The notes: generated from the sequence alone by a model not told the origin. A stretch of 14,680 nucleotides of DNA from Oscillospiraceae bacterium (GCA_017378975.1 JAFNXT010000167.1:1-14680), one strand, 5' to 3'; counted from the first letter of the stretch, positions 6,469 through 14,528 are shown. Numbers and translations are program-made.

Positions 6469-9400
6469 AAAATGATGGAACGTTTCCTCTCGATGCTCCT
6501 GGTGGTGTCCATGCTCCTTGGTCTGGCCTGCTTTGGTGTGGTACCAAGGGTGTCGGCGGCTTCGGCCGGAGACTATATCGCCGCCAGCTACGCGTCCAGC
6601 TTCCGTGTCCGGGCAGATAAGGTCGTGGGACTGAAGGAGGTCCCTGATGCATCCGCCTCGGATAAGTATACGGTACCGGCGGGCACTATGCTCACGGTGA
6701 CCAAGCTCCACCGGAACACCTCCGATACTCATTGGTATCGGGTGCTGTTCTACAAGCAGGAGCTGTATGTGGATGCCCTGTCTGTGACTGTCGTGGAGCA
6801 TCTGACCGGTGATGTGGATGTCTCCGGTCTGTTGACCCCGGCGGCGCTGGGCAAAGGTCAGGGTTTCCCTCTGGAGGGTAAGGTCACTTCAGAGCGTAAC
6901 CGACTTGGTACCATCACCGCTTCCGTCCATCGGTGCAGTAACCTTACCGAGGCCCCGGTGATCAGCTCTTCTGACGAAGCCTCGTATTACAGCTATGACC
7001 TCAAAAACAGCGGTGTGGACGTGGGCATGATCTACAGTGATCTTGCCGCAGGTAGCTACACCCATGTGCTTTCGGTGGAGGCGATCGGCTATTATGTGAC
7101 CAAGAACGGTGAATTGGACGGTATGACGACGGATGTGGTGCTGGAGAGCAAGCCTTTGATCGTCACTACGGCCAATGTGAACAATCCTGTGGTGGCCAAG
7201 GGCATCGACGTGAGCGTCCATCAGGGTACGATCAACTGGGCCGCTACGGCACCTGAGATCGATTTCGCGATCCTTCGGATCGGTTGGGAGACCACGCTGG
7301 ATACTCAGTTCAAAAACAATGCCGCTGGTTGTAACGCCAACGGCGTACCCTTCGGCGTGTACATCTATTCCTACGCAGAGTCTGAGGCCGAGGCGATCGC
7401 GGAAGCCAATTTCGTGATCAATGCCTTGAAAGATTATGATGTGGATCTGCCGATCTACTTCGATATCGAAGATCCAGTCCATACGGTCCTCGGTGCTTCC
7501 ACGATCCAGAAAATCGTCCGTGCGTTCTGTGATACCATCCGGGATGCGGGCTATGAGCCCGGTCTTTACACCTTCCTGAGCTGGTTCAATACCTATTTCG
7601 GCGGCAGTTATTATAACTCTCTGCCTAAGTGGGTGGCGCAGGTGGATGTGAGCACCTGTTCCTATGCCAAGGGACTGACCATGTGGCAGTATTCCTGGAC
7701 CGGCCGTTTCTCCGGCATCTCCGGTGATGTGGACTGCAATTATCTGTTCGGTGAGTTCCCTGGGGAGAATTCTGACAACAGTTATTTGAGCAAGTGTACA
7801 TACTATCCCTCCAACGCCACAGCGACTACCATCGATCAGGCGGAGGTCCGGCAGTATCCCAGCACGGACTATACCTCTCTGGAGACCCTCTCCGCAGGGA
7901 CGGAGGTCCGTGTGGTCGGTATCTACAAGAACGCCTACGGTAACTGTTGGTATCAGGTGGATCTTGATGGGGTCACGGGTTACATCTATCATGATCTGCT
8001 CCAGATAAAGGAGCTTAGCTATGACGATGTCAGCGTGATCGGACCTGCCATGGATGATATGGCCCTGAAGACCGGATATTATTTGAAGGGCAAGTTGTAT
8101 TCCAAATACAATGATATGCAAAAGGTCCACGCCAGGATCTATTCCGGCGAGGATGTGACCGGGTCCCCGGTCCTGCAGAGCAGTGACACGGCAGGGGGCA
8201 AGGAGTATGTCCTCAATTACAGCAAGGTCTGTGATGATCTGTGTTTCAGTGATCTGGCGGCTGGATACTACACCTATGAGATCTCCGCCGATGTGACGAA
8301 CTACTATGTCCAGGACGGGACTCTGGTGAGCAAGACGAAGAATGTGCCGATCTGGACCAAGGGCTTCACGGTGGGGGGCATCACACCGGTGCCTCCGGCC
8401 TCCATGGTATGCGCTCACACTTTGGTCACAGATCCCGGCTATCCGGCCAGCTGTACGGAGGATGGCCTGACGGACGGTGCCCATTGTTCTAAGTGCGGTA
8501 TGGTGGTGACGGCGCCTGCGCCGATCCCGGCCACTGGTCACAGCTATTCCTCGCAGGTGATCCCTGCCACCTGTCAGGACTTTGCCAAGCTCAAGTATAC
8601 CTGCGGGAACTGTCAGCACACCTATACGATCTATGCCAATGAGGCTGAAAACTGGTCCGATACCCGGCCGGAGGGGGTGAGGGACGATCAGCTGGAGATC
8701 AGGACCCAGTACCGTTACAGTGACTTCGGTACGGTGGTCTCCGATCAGCCCACCATGGCAGGCTTCACCCAGATGGGGAAGACCTGGCAGAAGACAGGCT
8801 CCGGCTCGGTCCAGTATGCCCAGAGCTGGCCCGCTGGCTTTGAGACCTCCCATGCGATCTACGGGCAGTACAACAAGACCAAGGTCACCGCTTCTGAGAC
8901 TGCCACCACCAAGACTGTGATCGACAGCGATAAGGTGACCTCCTATATCTACTACCACTGGTGCCAGGGTTCTTACACGCTGGGGCCGATCAACCGTGGT
9001 ACTTCTCCGGTGAAGGCCGATCCTTATCTGACGTTCCATGCCTTCGTTGCCGATGTGTCTACCATGGATCCCACCACCCTGACCCCAGCTTCCGACGGTT
9101 CTGTGACCTATCCGAGAGCCGATGCCTGTACGGATTCCCACTGGTGGTACTACATCCCGGTACATACCCAGAGTTATTCCAGCTATACGGCGGAATTCAC
9201 CTATGAGGGCTGGAAGGAATGGTCCGAATGGAGCGATGATCTGGTGACAGCCACGGCCACCCGGAAGGTGGAGACCCGGATTGTGTACCGTCCCAAGGCG
9301 GAGCTGGGGGACCACACCTATGTGGATGGCGTTTGCTCCCTGTGTGGTGCTGAGGAACCCGACGCGGTGTGCAAGCATCCGATCCATGATCAGAAGGGCG

Positions 9401-10479
9401 TGTGCGGCAACTGTGGTGAGACGGTGGGCCACTCCTATACGGGCGGTGTGTGCGATATCTGCGGAAAAGCGGAGCCTGTGCCCAAGATCTCTCCCAATTA
9501 CTTCAGCGTCTCTTTCGAGGGTGAGGTGCTGATGAACATCTATTTCAAGGTCACGGATATGGAAGGTGTGGCACCTTCGGATATGGGTCTTCTGACCTGG
9601 ACCACGCCTCAGGCTGATGCCACCATCGCCACGGCCCAGAACGTGATCCCCGGCGCCATGACCGACGGCAATTTCTTCATGGTCCGGACCGAAGGCATCC
9701 CTGCCAAGAAGCTGGGCGATCTGGTCTACTTCAAGATCTACGCCAGAATGTCTGACGGTTCCTATGTCTACAGCAAGATGCTCTCCGGCAGTCCCAAGAA
9801 TTACGCTCTGACACAGGTGAACAAGGATATGACCAACGGGTCTGCACAGGACAAGGCTCTGCAGAAGCTCTGTGTGGCTATGCTGAACTATGGTTCTGCG
9901 GCGCAGACGACCTTCTCCTACAAGCCATACAGTCTGATGAACGCGACTTTGACGCAGTCCCAGAGAGATCAGATCCGGGGTTATGATCCATCTATGGTGG
10001 CTGGACTTCCCACTGTCAATGCGTCCAAGGTGGCGAAGCTGAAGGGCAACGGCGGCTTCAGCAAGTTCTATCCCAGCATCTCTTTCGATGGGGCTTTCTC
10101 CATCAACTTCTATATGGTGCCGGGCTATCCGGTGGAGGGTGGACTGAAGCTGTATTACTGGGATCCGGAGACGTATGATGCTGTTTCCCAGTTGGCTTTG
10201 AGCAATGCCACGAAGGTGATCGTGATGGAAAACGGTGGGAGCGGTTCTACCTATTGGGGGGCCTTGAACGGCATCGCCGCGAAGGAGATCGACCGGCCCG
10301 GTTTCTTCGCCGGTGTTTATACCTCCGGTGGGATCACATATTCTACCGGCGTGATCTGCTATTCTTTGGGACGCTATTGCCAGACGACGGCGGCGAATAT
10401 GGATCACGAGACCAGAGCGCTGGCGGCGGAGACGGCGGTCTATGGCTATTACGCGAAGCAGTATTTTGCGCTGATGTGA
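6466..10479 (+). CDS. giant secreted modular protein B, GH25 muramidase
   Basis: 1,337 residues. A signal peptide (MKMMERFLSM, hydrophobic core, cleavage after VSA at 31) is followed by an SH3-like domain (34-112), an Ig-like module (114-236) and a GH25 lysozyme domain (about 244-430). The GH25 domain contains KGIDVSVHQGTINW with D248, the YFDIED active-site motif with D333 and E335, GLYTF, WVAQVD and MWQYS...VDCNYL. GH25 enzymes cleave the MurNAc-GlcNAc beta-1,4 bond of peptidoglycan. A second SH3-like plus Ig-like pair (442-638), CxxC ribbons (648-722), a Trp-rich domain (723-949), more ribbons (953-1004) and a C-terminal domain (1008-1337) match protein A. It lies 90 bases after gene A with no convincing promoter between, so it is probably co-transcribed. 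GH25 and secretion are certain; whether it remodels the cell's own wall or attacks rivals is unknown. Confidence 0.95.
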   Translation: MKMMERFLSMLLVVSMLLGLACFGVVPRVSAASAGDYIAASYASSFRVRADKVVGLKEVPDASASDKYTVPAGTMLTVTKLHRNTSDTHWYRVLFYKQELYVDALSVTVVEHLTGDVDVSGLLTPAALGKGQGFPLEGKVTSERNRLGTITASVHRCSNLTEAPVISSSDEASYYSYDLKNSGVDVGMIYSDLAAGSYTHVLSVEAIGYYVTKNGELDGMTTDVVLESKPLIVTTANVNNPVVAKGIDVSVHQGTINWAATAPEIDFAILRIGWETTLDTQFKNNAAGCNANGVPFGVYIYSYAESEAEAIAEANFVINALKDYDVDLPIYFDIEDPVHTVLGASTIQKIVRAFCDTIRDAGYEPGLYTFLSWFNTYFGGSYYNSLPKWVAQVDVSTCSYAKGLTMWQYSWTGRFSGISGDVDCNYLFGEFPGENSDNSYLSKCTYYPSNATATTIDQAEVRQYPSTDYTSLETLSAGTEVRVVGIYKNAYGNCWYQVDLDGVTGYIYHDLLQIKELSYDDVSVIGPAMDDMALKTGYYLKGKLYSKYNDMQKVHARIYSGEDVTGSPVLQSSDTAGGKEYVLNYSKVCDDLCFSDLAAGYYTYEISADVTNYYVQDGTLVSKTKNVPIWTKGFTVGGITPVPPASMVCAHTLVTDPGYPASCTEDGLTDGAHCSKCGMVVTAPAPIPATGHSYSSQVIPATCQDFAKLKYTCGNCQHTYTIYANEAENWSDTRPEGVRDDQLEIRTQYRYSDFGTVVSDQPTMAGFTQMGKTWQKTGSGSVQYAQSWPAGFETSHAIYGQYNKTKVTASETATTKTVIDSDKVTSYIYYHWCQGSYTLGPINRGTSPVKADPYLTFHAFVADVSTMDPTTLTPASDGSVTYPRADACTDSHWWYYIPVHTQSYSSYTAEFTYEGWKEWSEWSDDLVTATATRKVETRIVYRPKAELGDHTYVDGVCSLCGAEEPDAVCKHPIHDQKGVCGNCGETVGHSYTGGVCDICGKAEPVPKISPNYFSVSFEGEVLMNIYFKVTDMEGVAPSDMGLLTWTTPQADATIATAQNVIPGAMTDGNFFMVRTEGIPAKKLGDLVYFKIYARMSDGSYVYSKMLSGSPKNYALTQVNKDMTNGSAQDKALQKLCVAMLNYGSAAQTTFSYKPYSLMNATLTQSQRDQIRGYDPSMVAGLPTVNASKVAKLKGNGGFSKFYPSISFDGAFSINFYMVPGYPVEGGLKLYYWDPETYDAVSQLALSNATKVIVMENGGSGSTYWGALNGIAAKEIDRPGFFAGVYTSGGITYSTGVICYSLGRYCQTTAANMDHETRALAAETAVYGYYAKQYFALM

Positions 10480-10493
10480 CGTTCCGGATACAA

Positions 10494-10524
10494 AAGACCC
10501 GTTCGCTTTACGCGAACGGGTCTT
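10494..10524. terminator. inverted repeat between convergent gene B and nth
   Basis: A perfect 13-bp stem (10494-10506 with 10512-10524; arm AAGACCCGTTCGC) has a 5-base loop and lies between two converging stop codons. On the minus strand it is followed by TTTTGTAT (four T, the first two inside the stem), a modest intrinsic terminator for nth. The plus strand lacks a T-run (AGTTCG), so it may end gene B only weakly or just stabilise its 3' end. Confidence 0.65.
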
Positions 10525-10535
10525 AGTTCGTAGAA

Positions 10536-11162
10536 TCATGGGACGAATTGGCTACACCATGGGGACAGGGGGCACTGGTCGCATTTGGGGCTTCGGGCGG
10601 TGCAGACCTCTCTGCCGAAGAGGACGACCCTATGGCAGAAATCGGAGCTTTCTTCTGGTGGGAGGATCTGGCGGAGTTGACGTTCCACTTTTTCAGGGTC
10701 CTTGCCCTGAGAAAGGCCCAGACGGCCGCAGATGCGGATACAATGGGTGTCACAGACCACACTGCCGGGAGCGCCGTACAGGTCACCCAGAAGGAGGTTG
10801 GCGGTCTTACGGCCCACGCCGGGGAGCCGGAGCAGGTCTTCCATGGTGCCGGGGACCTTGCCGCCGTAGTCCCGGATCAGCATTTGGCAGGCCAGCACGA
10901 TGTCACGGGCCTTGTGCTTGTAGAAACCGCAGGAATGGACCAGCTCCTCCACATGGGAGATGTCTGCCGAAGCTATGGCCTCCAAAGTAGGGTAGGCGGC
11001 GAACAAATGGGGCGTCACCAGATTCACCCGTGCATCGGTGCATTGGGCCGACAGGCGGACCGCGATCATCAGTTCATAGTCCGTGAGGTAATGGAGGGCA
11101 CAGGGCGCGACGGGATAGCGTTCCTTCAGCCGTTGGATGATGGCGGCGACTTTCTTTTGCAT
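10536..11162 (-). CDS. nth: endonuclease III (DNA glycosylase/AP lyase)
   Basis: 208 residues, the usual length for Nth. It removes oxidised pyrimidines from DNA and nicks the abasic site in base excision repair. Visible hallmarks are LSAQCTD (37-43), the helix-hairpin-helix LPGVGRKTAN (113-122) with catalytic K119, and VVCDTHCIR with catalytic D138. The [4Fe-4S] ligands are C187, C194, C197 and C203 in the standard C-x6-C-x2-C-x5-C spacing. The ATG at 11162 is preceded by GAAAGGTGATC, and the leader contains the palindrome AGGTGATCACCT touching the start codon. It lies 26 bases after the SSB-like gene and is probably read from the same transcript. No missing key residues were found. Confidence 0.97.
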   Translation of the reverse strand: MQKKVAAIIQRLKERYPVAPCALHYLTDYELMIAVRLSAQCTDARVNLVTPHLFAAYPTLEAIASADISHVEELVHSCGFYKHKARDIVLACQMLIRDYGGKVPGTMEDLLRLPGVGRKTANLLLGDLYGAPGSVVCDTHCIRICGRLGLSQGKDPEKVERQLRQILPPEESSDFCHRVVLFGREVCTARSPKCDQCPLSPWCSQFVP

Positions 11163-11188
11163 AGGTGATCACCTTTCTTTCTGCGCGA

Positions 11189-11797
11189 TCAGAAGTCCTC
11201 CGGCGCGTCGGCTTCCATGGCGGAGATCTCGTAGGCGGTCCGCTCCTGGGGGCCGTCTTCCGTCTGCTTGGTGTAGATCCGGCTCTGGAGGCGGCCACGG
11301 ACCCGGATCGTGTCACGGACATGACAGGAGGCGATTTTTTGGGCAACTCTGCCCCAGAGGATGCAGGGCAGATGGTCAGCCCGATGGAAGGCACGGGGGA
11401 TCGCCAGCATCACATCACAGATCTCCCTGCCAAGGGGGGTGTGGCGATAGTTAGGTTCCCGGCACAGGGGACCTTCCAGCGTCACCTCGTTGATCGGTTC
11501 GCCGTCTTCTACCGTGATGGTGGAGGCGAATACGAAGATCAAAAGGCGACGTACACCGTCGATCCGCAGGTTGTGGGAGCGGATCTGGCCGGTGACGGTG
11601 AGCATGGTGCCGGCACAAGGGTCCAGACCATCCAGCAGGGACTCCGACGCTACGACGGGCAGTCGGTCGATGGCACCGGACAGCCGTGGGACGTTCAGCG
11701 TGAAGCGATGGAACCGGCGGCCGTGGTTCTCGTGGCTGAATTGGGGCAGGCTGTCCAGCTCGCCCCGGAGACGGATCAGGTTGTTGGTTCGTTCCAT
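11189..11797 (-). CDS. SSB-like protein with two OB folds
   Basis: 202 residues from the ATG at 11797, chosen over an ORF start 16 codons upstream because GAGGTGG lies 5-7 bases before it. Two similar halves are visible. The first (about 5-96) contains FHRFTLNVPRLS and MLTVTGQIRSHN. The second (about 103-178) contains NEVTLEGPLCREPNYRHTP, GREICDVMLAIPRA, CILWGR and VRGRLQSRIY, close to the SSB pattern of strand-loop-strand with a GR-x-QSR-x-Y ending. The protein ends EADAPEDF, an acidic tip with terminal Phe like the partner-binding tail of classical SSB. It would bind single-stranded DNA. Proximity to nth fits a repair role. The exact role, main SSB or accessory paralogue, cannot be decided here. 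Confidence 0.8.
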   Translation of the reverse strand: MERTNNLIRLRGELDSLPQFSHENHGRRFHRFTLNVPRLSGAIDRLPVVASESLLDGLDPCAGTMLTVTGQIRSHNLRIDGVRRLLIFVFASTITVEDGEPINEVTLEGPLCREPNYRHTPLGREICDVMLAIPRAFHRADHLPCILWGRVAQKIASCHVRDTIRVRGRLQSRIYTKQTEDGPQERTAYEISAMEADAPEDF

Positions 11798-11862
11798 AAG
11801 TACCACCTCGAATACAGATGTATGGAACATCCTATGAGGGGGCATATGGCCTTAGAACGAGA

Positions 11863-12528
11863 TCAGAGGGTGAGGATACGGGTGCGGAAATATTGCTCCT
11901 GAAAGTGGACGGCGTCCAGGATCTGGGTAGGGGAGAAGGTCATCCCTTCGGGAGCCACCACCCATTTGTCCTCGCAGTCGTCTTCCCGATGGATCACCGC
12001 GATCACGGTGCCGGTGAAGCGGTTCGTGGGGTGGTCGATACCAAGGAGATAGGCATCCTGCTCCTCGCCGTCAGGGGCCATGATGCCGGGGATGAAGCCG
12101 TAGTTCACAGAATAATAGATGTCCGGGTGGTTCGGATGGCAGGATCCCAGAGGGCGGTCCACCTGTACGGTGACGGTGGTGCCCATGGGGCCGAGGATCT
12201 GAGCCCGTTTTCGCTTGCTGAAGCTGTCCAGCACCGCCCGGTAGGCCAGATCGATCATGCCGGGAAGCTCCGCTTCCGGGAACCGGGACAGATCGAAGGT
12301 GTTCCAGTAGGGCTGTTGCACCGGTGGGCAGTGATACCCACGGACCACCATCTCGGGCCAGAGGGAGCGGAACAGCTCTCCCTGGGACAGGGTGCATTTG
12401 AGGGTCAGCTTCTCAGCGTATAGCTGGGCGAAGATCTTTCCGCCCACCTTGAAGCAGACCGGAGATGGGCCAAAGGGAAGGGTGGCTTCAGCACCGTATT
12501 TGGACAGGCAATAGTGATGGATATCCAT
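11863..12528 (-). CDS. YjbR/MmcQ-like domain fused to inorganic-pyrophosphatase-like domain
   Basis: 221 residues. The N-terminal half (about 1-103) matches the MmcQ/YjbR family: LPFGPSPVCFKVGGKIFA, KLTLKC, GYH and YWNTFDL. That family has a double-wing fold and a poorly defined role. The C-terminal half (about 114-214) looks like a family I inorganic pyrophosphatase: VDRPLGS, HPDIYYSVNYGFIPGI (134-149), DGEEQDAYLLGID (153-165) and EDKWVVAPEGM. The usual signature D-x-D-x-x-D is altered to D153-G-E155-E-Q-D158, so the central Asp is Glu. Known enzymes hydrolyse PPi to phosphate; activity here is uncertain. The ATG starts one base after the ygiQ stop (TGACATG), with GAGG (12536-12539) inside the ygiQ end, implying translational coupling. 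65 bases separate it from the SSB-like gene. Confidence 0.85.
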   Translation of the reverse strand: MDIHHYCLSKYGAEATLPFGPSPVCFKVGGKIFAQLYAEKLTLKCTLSQGELFRSLWPEMVVRGYHCPPVQQPYWNTFDLSRFPEAELPGMIDLAYRAVLDSFSKRKRAQILGPMGTTVTVQVDRPLGSCHPNHPDIYYSVNYGFIPGIMAPDGEEQDAYLLGIDHPTNRFTGTVIAVIHREDDCEDKWVVAPEGMTFSPTQILDAVHFQEQYFRTRILTL

Positions 12529-12529
12529 G

Positions 12530-14395
12530 TCAGCGCCTCTTTTTTGAGGTGGGACGCTTGCTCAAGGGCTTTTTGGGCGGGGGTGCGGTATGGGTCTTGG
12601 GTCTGGGAGGGACGGCACGGATCAGGCATTTGGGACCGGAGCCGATCAGGTCCTCCCGGTGGGCCTTCAGCAGGGCTTCCTTCACGAGATAATAGTTCTT
12701 GGGGTCACGGTACTGGATCAGGGCTCGTTGCATGGCCTTCTCGTGGGGGTCTGTGGGGACGTAGACCCGTTCCATGGTCCGGGGGTCCAGACCGGTATAG
12801 TACATGACCGTGGACAGGGTAGAGGGCGTGGGGTAGAAGTCCTGCACCTGCTCCGGATCGTGGCCCATTTCACGGATGTACTCCGCAAGCTGGATCGCTT
12901 CCTTCAGGGTGGAGCCGGGGTGGCTGGACATGAGGTAGGGGACCAGATACTGGTCCATGCCGTACTGCTTGTTCAGGGCGGTGTACTTCTCCACGAATTT
13001 CTGGTAGACAGCGTTCTTGGGTTTGCCCATTTTGGCGAGGACCACGTCGGAGACGTGCTCCGGGGCGACCTTCAACTGGCCGGAGATGTGGAACTGGACC
13101 AATTCCTTAAAGAAAGTGTCCTTTTTGTCTGCCAGCAGATAGTCGAAGCGGATGCCGCTTCGGACGAAGACTTTTTTGACGCCGGGGAGCTTACGAAGCT
13201 TCCGCAGGAGGGAAACATAGTCGGAGTGGTCTGCCTTCATGTTTTTGCAGGGAGTGGGCCAGAGGCATTGGCGACCGCCGCAGGCACCCTTGGAGAGCTG
13301 TTTCTCACAGGCCGGGTGCCGGAAGTTGGCAGTGGGACCGCCTACGTCATGGATATAGCCCTTGAAGCCCGGATCTTTGGTCATGAGCTCGGCTTCGGAG
13401 ATGATCGATTCATGGCTTCGGGTCTGGATGATACGCCCCTGATGGAAGGTCAGAGCGCAGAAGGAGCAGGCACCGAAACAGCCACGGTTGGAGACCAGAC
13501 TGTATTTCACCTCTTCGATCGCGGGGACACCGCCGGCCTTGGTGTAGCTGGGATGCCAGGTCCGCATATAGGGGAGGGCATAGACATCGTCCATCTCCTG
13601 GGTGGTCAGAGGCTTCTGGGGTGGGTTCTGGACCACATAGAAGCCGCCGTAGGGTTCAGCCAGCCGCTTGGCAGTGAAGGGATCGCAGTTACCGTACTGG
13701 ACCTTGAAGGACTGGGCGTAGTTGCGCTTGTCGGATCTCAGCTCATCATAGGAGGGCAGGATGACGGTGGGGAGGCTCTCGTCCAGATCTGTGGTCCTGA
13801 AGACGGTGCCGTCGATATAGGTGATGTCATGGACATCGAGACCGGCGTTCAGGGCATCGGCGATCTCTACGATGCTCTTTTCGCCCATGCCGTACATCAG
13901 GAGGTCCGCCTGAGCGTCCAACAGGATGGAACGCTTCAGGCTCTCGGACCAGTAATCATAGTGGGCCAGACGGCGCAGGCTGGCTTCGATGCCGCCGATC
14001 AGGATGGGCACATCCTTGTAGGTCTGGCGGATCAGGTTGCAATAGACCACGGTGGCGTAGTCGGGACGTTTGCCCATCACGCCGCCGGGGGTGAAGGCAT
14101 CGATCTTGCGGCGGCGTTTGGAGACGGAATAGTGGTTCACCATAGAGTCCATATTGCCGCCGGAAACGAGGAAGCCCAGCCGGGGCCGGCCATAGACATC
14201 GATGGAGCGGCGATCCTTCCAGTCGGGCTGAGAGATGATGCCCACGCTGTAACCGTGGCTTTCCAGCACCCGGCTGATGATGGCGTGACCGAAGGAGGGA
14301 TGGTCCACATAGGCATCGCCGATCACATAGACGAAGTCGCACTGTTCCCAGCCCCGGTCGATCATATCCTGCTTACAAATTGGAAGAAAGCTCAT
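12530..14395 (-). CDS. ygiQ: YgiQ family radical SAM protein
   Basis: 621 residues from the ATG at 14395. A longer frame exists upstream, but GGAGG (14403-14407) lies 7 bases before this codon, and MSFLPICKQDMIDRGW is the usual family beginning. The N-terminal domain contains VIGDAYVDHPSFG. The radical SAM core has GCFGACSFC with the iron-sulfur ligands C306, C310 and C313, which would cleave S-adenosylmethionine. The YgiQ-specific Cys-rich insert GACGGRQCLWPTPC and KVFVRSGIRFDYLL follow. The C-terminus is the usual basic, Pro-rich tail ending in SKKRR. Family substrate and reaction are not established; the enzyme is cytoplasmic. It is first in a probable minus-strand operon with the YjbR-pyrophosphatase fusion. 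Confidence 0.95.
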   Translation of the reverse strand: MSFLPICKQDMIDRGWEQCDFVYVIGDAYVDHPSFGHAIISRVLESHGYSVGIISQPDWKDRRSIDVYGRPRLGFLVSGGNMDSMVNHYSVSKRRRKIDAFTPGGVMGKRPDYATVVYCNLIRQTYKDVPILIGGIEASLRRLAHYDYWSESLKRSILLDAQADLLMYGMGEKSIVEIADALNAGLDVHDITYIDGTVFRTTDLDESLPTVILPSYDELRSDKRNYAQSFKVQYGNCDPFTAKRLAEPYGGFYVVQNPPQKPLTTQEMDDVYALPYMRTWHPSYTKAGGVPAIEEVKYSLVSNRGCFGACSFCALTFHQGRIIQTRSHESIISEAELMTKDPGFKGYIHDVGGPTANFRHPACEKQLSKGACGGRQCLWPTPCKNMKADHSDYVSLLRKLRKLPGVKKVFVRSGIRFDYLLADKKDTFFKELVQFHISGQLKVAPEHVSDVVLAKMGKPKNAVYQKFVEKYTALNKQYGMDQYLVPYLMSSHPGSTLKEAIQLAEYIREMGHDPEQVQDFYPTPSTLSTVMYYTGLDPRTMERVYVPTDPHEKAMQRALIQYRDPKNYYLVKEALLKAHREDLIGSGPKCLIRAVPPRPKTHTAPPPKKPLSKRPTSKKRR

Positions 14396-14424
14396 AGCAT
14401 GGCCTCCACAGATCAGTTTGTAAC

Positions 14425-14433
14425 AGTATATCA
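14425..14433 (-). promoter_or_regulatory. extended -10 promoter of the ygiQ operon
   Basis: On the minus strand this reads TGATATACT, an extended -10 (TGnTATAAT with one mismatch). The -35 region at 17-bp spacing is poor (TTCCCT). Predicted initiation near 14418 gives a leader of about 23 bases before the ATG at 14395, containing the GGAGG ribosome binding site. Confidence 0.65.
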
Positions 14434-14469
14434 TTTTTTCGCAGAAAAGGGAAGAGGGAGAAAAAGTTG

Positions 14470-14498
14470 TTGACAAATGAGGGATCGTATGCTATCAT
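14470..14498 (+). promoter_or_regulatory. near-consensus promoter of tRNA-Leu
   Basis: TTGACA (14470-14475) is a perfect -35. After 17 bp comes TATCAT (14493-14498), preceded by TGC, which also makes an extended -10. Transcription should start near 14505, 24 bases before the mature tRNA. This is the strongest promoter in the window, as expected for a stable RNA. Confidence 0.85.
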
Positions 14499-14528
14499 AT
14501 CGAAGTCGCTTGGATGCGACGCACATAT

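Noticed and set aside
1672..6801. 1,709-codon open frame on the minus strand opposite gene A
   Set aside because: Its translation is low-complexity, rich in G, H, I and V with no domain pattern. It exists because gene A avoids TTA, CTA and TCA codons. Gene A has the promoter, ribosome binding site, signal peptide and homologous domains.
1804..10479. Sortase, dockerin, SLH or choline-binding anchors in proteins A and B
   Set aside because: Both C-termini were read for LPxTG with a hydrophobic tail, paired dockerin repeats, SLH motifs and aromatic choline-binding repeats; none was found.
6889..10539. 1,216-codon open frame on the minus strand opposite gene B
   Set aside because: Same codon-bias shadow; it would overlap the GH25 gene fully and has no recognisable domain.
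12590..14473. 627-codon open frame on the plus strand opposite ygiQ
   Set aside because: Shadow of the ygiQ gene; no ribosome binding site and no domain pattern.
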